Source: Piper betle (lineage: Eukaryota; Streptophyta; Magnoliopsida; Piperales; Piperaceae). From it: 64,000 nt of DNA. The notes beneath the pieces were generated by a model. That model saw only the letters and a program-made list of their open reading frames with translations, was not told the origin of the DNA and did not search any database. This document shows, piece after piece, positions 57,813 through 64,000 of the stretch. The DNA lies in contig JAURVB010012327.1 in assembly GCA_033002965.1 (NCBI GenBank), positions 1 through 64,000 of the forward strand. Direction: 5' to 3'. The position numbers and the translations under genes are program-made. Position 1 is the stretch's first letter; each line of letters starts with the position of its first letter.

Positions 57813-60762
57813 TGTAACACCCCAAATCCGGTTCACACTTGTGAACCGAACCGGCATGTTACAGGCCCCGGTTAGGTCCGCTAACCCGAACCTAACTCAT
57901 GCGGATCCAATCTCGGCGTCTTAAGATGAAGATACGATCCCTCATGAATGAATAAATGTGCAAAATCCTAACATGGTACTACATGAATGACATGCAAATT
58001 CAAATTTCACACCATCACAATCACGAGAAAAATCGATGAAAATTCTAAAATAAAACTGACAGAGTCTCCCCTAAAAGTGCAATTAGGGTCCACCCTGTCA
58101 AAATAATATATACAAATATATATACATATATCAACAATTTCATTCACACATAATTCTAATATACTATATATTCATCATTGGACTTGGGCCACACTTCTGC
58201 TGCGCTCTCTGATCACATCTCACTTCTTGTCATCGTGTCTTAGCATCATCTCATTTCATTTAATCATATCACTGTCATGCCTCAAACATTTAATCATAGT
58301 CATTCACAAAATAATAACATAATAATACAATATTAAACATTCAGAAATCTAACATGTGTGTGCACAAGACCTCATTGCTCCTCCGTCCAAGCTGGCTCAT
58401 CCATCTCGTGCTTATCACCTACATATATATAAGAAAAACGTCAGTAACAAGCGTTACTGGTCCGGAAAATAAAATAACTATAACAAACTGGCTATGAGAG
58501 CAAACTCTCATCTGAAAGAAAACATCATACTTCCACAAGAACACTCTGAAGGGCACTACTGAGGAGCCACTGGGCTGCAGACCCGGTAGCATCCCGAACT
58601 TACTGCTGCTGGTACTGTGCTACTCTCAGCACTTCTTTTTCAGTACTTCTCGTGAAACTTTATCCTAAGCCCTCTCCTTACCTCCATATTTCTCCTGGCC
58701 TTGAGCACGAAGGCCGAGTACTCTCAGGCAGTCGCCTTTAGTACCCTTTGAACCACAAGTCCGGACATGCGCTGTACTAAACAGTACCCGTAAACCTCCA
58801 CGTTCTCCGGGTGTGAGGAACTCAAACGCGGAGTTGTCAGGATCCCTCGGGAATGGAACAGTCCGCTGGCACTAATCCAGAGCCCGCTTTGACTGTCACG
58901 GCATCCTCTGCATGGTACGTGCAGTCGGTTTCTCCATCTCTCGTCTCACTGAAAACTCGATAAAACTATATATATAGGCCTGGGAAGGGATTCATATAAT
59001 AGGCCCGAAGGCAACTTGTGGTGGATCTTGTTTTCGAAATCATCCTCGAGGGATCTCATCCTCGAGGGGTTATTAATCCGGAAAATATTCGGTTAAATGA
59101 CCCGAGTTAAGTGGGATCCAATAAAACACCACTTAACCCGTCCTGCAAATAATAACATAAACATACAATAGAAAAGCGTAAAACAAGACGAGTCCTAAAC
59201 GGACCTGGTAGAAGCTCCAAGCGTGGCATCGCGCCTAGGCGGCGAGCTCCTATTCCGTACCTACACATCAAAACTAAATACTAACGCCCGCTAACTACAT
59301 GATGCATCAAACTCAATAAATATCAATCACAATCAATAATCATAAATATGAAAATAATTCTAACTCATCCTATTCCTACCAATTTTATTATATTTTCCTA
59401 AGCTACATTACTCGATTAGCATGCTCAACTCGATCTACCTCATTAGATCATTCACTATTCATTCTCAATTAATTGCATCATGCAATCATCACTACACTCA
59501 TACTCATATATTTATCATGACAATTATTCAATTCTAGCATGGTATACTAACAATCATAATCAATTTTAAATAACTCAATCGGAGGTAATTATACCTCACG
59601 TAGTCGGCAATCGGCGACGGCTAGGGTTCCGTCGCGCGTCTCGGAGCTCAAATTCGGCGCTCATCGGCGTCCGAAGCTCGATCGGGCTCCACTGGGTGAG
59701 CCTTGCGGAAGATCCGGTGAATTCCGGCGAATTCCAGAATTTTCGATTTTCCGGCGGTTTTCCGGCGACTTCCGGCGGTTTTCCGGCGAAAATTGCCGGT
59801 GGTATCTACTAGCTGGATAGGGGTCATGTAGGGTACCATTGGAACCGGCTCGGCGAGCCCGACTCATCTATGACATCAGCGTGACCAATGGAGGCGGCGG
59901 CTCGCCGGAAAACGGCAAAACAGAGCCGCGGCGCAATCGGTGGCTAGATCCGGCCGGGATGGGCGGCGTTGGCCTCCGTTCCGGTCGGGGAGGGTCACTG
60001 GGTGGTCGCTGGTGCTGAGGCGGCCACCTGATCGTGGCGGCGACGGTCGCCGGCGGCGAAATCAACGACGCGCCCAAAAGTTAGCCGCGGCGCTATGCAC
60101 GGCAAATCCGGCGTCACGGCGGCCCGATTGGGGCCGGACCTGGTCGGGGCAGCATGGCGACGCCGTGGCTGGGCTGGGCGGCGTCGAACGGCGGCCAGGC
60201 GGCGTCGGCCGTGGCGGCGGTGGCGCGCGAACAGGGGCGGCGCGATGGTGACGGTTTGGGCGTGGGGGAGAAAGGTCGGGGGTGGAGAAGAAGGGTTGGG
60301 TGGCAATTTCGTAAATAATACTTGACTCGTCTCCGGCTCGAGTCAAGTATAATAACCAGGTCGTATTAAATCCTAAAAAAATCCCTAAAAATCGGGAAAA
60401 ATCCTGTAAAATCAATAACACCGAAACATCATAATTATATGCTCTAAAACTATCAACCCACCCAAAATGCCCGTAACGCGTCCTAATGCGGTAAACGGCC
60501 TAAAACTAATTCTACGATCCACTGTATATAAAAATAAATAAAAAAATCACTGGCATACTCTCATATATTCTGATAACTCATTCTGTTCTGCTGTGTTCAT
60601 GACGTTATCATCATATACTTGGGTACGCATGACCCTCATAGCTCATACACGCGACCGGCGTCGGCTCGGTACACGTGTCCTGAAACTGACTCAACTCGAA
60701 AAATAACGGTCGACCCGACCGGTTCTGAATATAAAACCCTAACTCGAATCATGGGTTTTACA
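57813..60762 (-). mobile_element. Complete 3' LTR of a minus-strand Tekay-like element
   Basis: On the minus strand it runs from TGTAAAACCCATG (60762) to GGGGTGTTACA (57813), 2.95 kb. Immediately outside its start, the minus strand reads AGGACGAAATTTTTATAAGG then AGGGAAGAT, the polypurine tract and terminal region typical of Del/Tekay elements. This makes it a 3' LTR with the element interior to the right. To the left there is no primer-binding site, as expected. It inserted about 65 bp from the broken end of another large LTR. Confidence 0.82.
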
Positions 60763-63700
60763 ATCTTCCCTCCTTATAAAAATTTCGTCCTCGAAATTTT
60801 AACTCAAGGAGGTTCTGCTGAACTACTACCTGGAAGCTAGATACACACCTGTTGTATCCTCTACTCTTCGATTGCATATACATCCTCACTGACTGTAGTG
60901 GTGCCGACGTGACGTGATGCTGACCATCTCAAATATTCTGGATTCCATACTCCCTGTGTCTGTTCTGACATTATCACTATCCTTCTCTTCTGTTCTGATC
61001 CCTACTGCTAACTCGGCGGAAAACCCTAGGTCACCCCTAAGGGCCTACTAGGTTGGTCAAGCAGATGCTCTAGAGTATCGCAAGGTTCTAATCTGGGTTA
61101 TGTCTGGAAAACTACGCCGAGGGTAAGACCTACCTGCTAACATCTACCCATGTCCCTCTAGTCGTCATCTGTGAACAGTCACCTACATGTACTCGCAGGA
61201 ACTCTACTCTAGGTCCTACAGTCACCTCAAGGCCTGCTATGAGTCTCCTGCTAAGTACGGTGGATACCCTAATGAGCTGCACGGCTCACTGTCGCCAGTC
61301 TAGGTCCAACTCTCAGGTGTCCCTATACAAGGAACTGGACCGCTCACTTGGTTCTAGTTGACTCGGTCCTGAGTCATGTATCTCACTCTGTTCCATAAGA
61401 GAACAAGGGTAGCTGCTATGACTCTAATGTATACTATGGCTCCGGTGACTATCTATATAACCACTAACTACTTCTGAAAGGAGGCGAGAACACCTGTACA
61501 TACACAGCGTGTCTCAAGGAGTATGATAACATACTCTGTATGGGACTGTGGAGTCTGCATCTGGTCTGTGGCATGTGCTCTGTGCTCTGTGCTCTGTGCT
61601 CTGGTCAATGTATACTCATCTCAATCCTCTGAATAAACTGATGGTAAAACTGCTACAAAAGGGTGAGTGGAAATCCTCAAGTGAAAACTCCACTCTGTCT
61701 GATATCTCTGGGTTATAAGAAGGGAGGCTGAATCTCATGGAAATCTAGTCTCACTACTCAAGAGCTCTCAATAAGTGGTATCTCGTCCTCACATGTGGTA
61801 TCTGACGCTAGGTAAACGGGGAATCCTGGGACCTGTGGGTTATGGGCTCACACTCTTCCGCTGCGCAACTCTTATCTATGGTAAGGTTAAGGTCTCATGC
61901 AAATAGTAGGGGAGATAAAATCCCTATGTAACATGTTGGGTGGCCAAAATCTTGGTAGGTCTGTGGACTTGTCTCTAAGATCACCATGATTTACTATGCC
62001 ACAGGTGATCAGTCTGTGGAACAGTCAATCAATGACAAATCTCAGAAACGGCTCCTAAGTGGCTCTAGTTCAATCAGCTAACAGTAGGCACATATTTCTC
62101 GATACTGTACTAGTCACGCACTTCTAAACGGGCGGGGTTCAAACGACCCAAAGAACCACTGTCTCTCCTCAAGTCTACGGGGACTCATAATGAGGTTCGA
62201 CACATGTCTCGTCCGCTCTTCAGTGGTGTGTGACCTGCCGTCCCGTACCGATTTGTAGTACTAATCTTGACTCATATGACTACTACCGCTGTGGTAGACT
62301 CTCAAGCAAAGCTATCAATGAAGATGAGCATACACTGATATACTCCATCTGGTCCACTCTCATGTTGGGGTGAAATCCTCATTGGAAGATCGATCTGCAA
62401 CATCTACCTGTACTGTAAAACCTAATGAGTACCATGATGGTACCTCTATATTCGGGCAAGGCTCAATCCTATAGTTCAAAGTGAGAACCTAATCGTGCTG
62501 GCGAAACACAAGGAAATCAATATCTCTCTGAAAGACCCTTCCTCACTAACCCTCTATCCATGCCCAATACTCTAATACAAGCCTAATTCCTATCACTAGT
62601 TGGCCCATCACTAAATGGGTTCAACAGCGTGTTTGACTATCTACTAACCATCTGATCTATGCTGATTGTGGCCTATGGATATATTATCATACAATCTGCA
62701 CAATCCGATCATTATGACCGTCCCATCTGAAGGTCATACGGTCATGTTCCCTGACTCTGTCCAAGCGCATCCCTATGAGAGTATCACTAATAGTGCCTGA
62801 TGGGGTCATCTTGCAATACTCATCTGACCACAGGGTGTCAGGTCAAGACACTAATTGCAAGAGAGCTTGTGAAGTCGGATCCTATGCCATCTCATCAAAA
62901 TAACCTTACTTTTCCTAACTCTTCTCTGTTCTGCCAATTTCCATTGTATTTATATCTTGTTCCTCAAGTTCTAGCCCTACTAAGATCTAACTAATCTACT
63001 CGGTCGGCGGATGAGCAATACACGGACGGCGGTAGTGCATCTTCGGTCGGTGGTAGTGCATCTCGGACGGCGGTTGTGCACCGTGGCGGTGGTTGTGTGA
63101 CTCGGTCGGTGGTCGTGCAATTCGGTCGGCGGTTGTGCAATTCGGTCGGCGGTTGTGCAACTCGGTCGGCGGTTGCGCACTCGGTCGGCGGTTGTGCACT
63201 CGGTCGGCGGTTGTGCACTCGGTCGGCGGTTGTGCAACTCTGTCGGTGACAATTCTATCTAGTACTGAAATTCTAATCTTGATCATATACATCGTAATCC
63301 ACTCTACTATCTCTTACATATCTTGGTTGTTCACAACTAGGCTCAAGTTGTCTAACCATACGTGTCTGATCCAGAGGGGTTTGGATCATGTGCTGACACA
63401 TATAATGGTAAACCTATGCTAAACCCCACTCTGATCTCCTGAAATTTAGAGTGGCTGCTTCTATCACTGCCGACTAGCCCTCAAACGGCAATCACTGATC
63501 TGGTGCCTTATCTTTGGTAGAATCTCGTCCAATGTCTGATCTCATAGGCACTGGTGGTCCTGGTCTTTTCCTTGTTATGTCCAAGCTTACGTCTCACTAC
63601 TCATCCTCATTCACTACTATTTTCTAAAAGTTGTCCCTCTCAAGTTATCTACCCACTTCAAGCTCCTTCCCATTATACACACCACGTCCCCTGGAAATAG

Positions 63701-64000
63701 GACTAATGTGGTGACATACAAAAGATGGACACCTAGTCAACATCCAATTCATCCAAATCTCTTGTGCGATGGACAGAACTAGTGGGTCTCTAAACCCATC
63801 ATGACAAGCCTGTCAGATTCCTGCTGACGGCTACTGGCATCCAAATCTGGTATAAGATGGGAACTTATACCCATTCTACCCCTACTAGCACTACACATAC
63901 CTTGCTCACATCTAACTTACCAACTGTCTGATATCATCCCATAGAAATGACCTGTCAACTCAACTAAGGTCAGTTCCACATAATTCTGATCGAGTCCTGA
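60763..64000 (-). mobile_element. 3' interior of the minus-strand Tekay-like element, degenerate
   Basis: This is the interior adjoining the 3' LTR; it runs off the window. The + strand is pyrimidine-rich (CTCTG, CATCTG words), so the element's sense strand is purine/A-rich. No frame carries a recognisable integrase, RNase H or chromodomain. A (GTGCTCT)4 run lies at 61575-61604 and a ~20-bp minisatellite at 62999-63245. It may be strongly decayed pol or the noncoding interior of a non-autonomous relative. Confidence 0.5.
62999..63245. repeat. ~17-21-bp minisatellite (CGGTCGGCGGTTGTGCA)
   Basis: About twelve imperfect units of CGGTCGGCGGTTGTGCA with 0-4 extra bases between them. Copies toward the right are more uniform. 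Variable unit length means any reading frame through it is fortuitous, although the minus strand stays open with repeated ADRxxQPPTE-like peptides. Confidence 0.9.

Overview
This is nuclear DNA of a flowering plant, probably a monocot. The reasons are GC-rich, single-intron polyphenol oxidase (PPO) genes in an AT-rich background, and a dense load of plant LTR retrotransposons (large-LTR Tekay/Del-like, Athila-like and TRIM) and Mutator-like DNA transposons. Species was not assigned; the monocot call is inference. I see no prokaryotic genes, tRNA, rRNA or CRISPR array.

The backbone is a cluster of PPO genes, all on the + strand, of two types. Type A copies lie at 2505-4476 (A1), 22433-24349 (A2) and 43072-45039 (A3). 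Type B copies lie at 26248-27906 (B1) and 48642-50495 (B2). Each has a chloroplast/thylakoid transit peptide with a twin-arginine motif, a tyrosinase domain with CuA and CuB sites, a phase-0 intron and a C-terminal DWL/KFDV-type exon. Only A2 (572 aa) reads through without a break. A1, B1 and B2 share a one-base loss in a poly-C tract just after the transit peptide, A3 has a 2-base loss just before CuB, and B1 has also lost most of CuA.

The cluster is best read as three tandem A-(TA)n-B units. In the first unit the B gene is gone, but its promoter is still recognisable at 17.6-18.85 kb ('B0'). It is joined, through about 190 bp of unexplained sequence, to the 3' end of the same Athila-like element that separates B1 from A3. 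The retroelement end therefore belongs to the duplicated unit, and a deletion probably removed B0.

Transposons fill the gaps. (1) 5.9-14.6 kb: a large-LTR element (LTR 5924-8759, iMet primer site) with an A-rich, ORF-poor interior, interrupted by a tandem TRIM array (five LTRs, four interiors) flanked by the duplication ATGCC. (2) 14.6-17.6 kb: a Mutator-like element with a FAR1-type gene lacking its catalytic core. (3) 28.6-41.8 kb: a decayed Athila-like element carrying nested insertions, two of them with perfect 5-bp target duplications. (4) 45.4-47.1 kb: a non-autonomous Mutator-like element with long terminal inverted repeats. (5) 54.5-64 kb: minus-strand large LTRs, one interrupted by a solo LTR with TCACG duplications, and one followed by the end of an element that runs off the window. 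The stretch 51.0-54.5 kb holds no recognisable gene.

If expressed, the PPOs would oxidise phenolics to quinones (browning, defence) in the thylakoid lumen. Conserved TATTTAA boxes and upstream CACGTG boxes suggest that copies of each type were once regulated alike.
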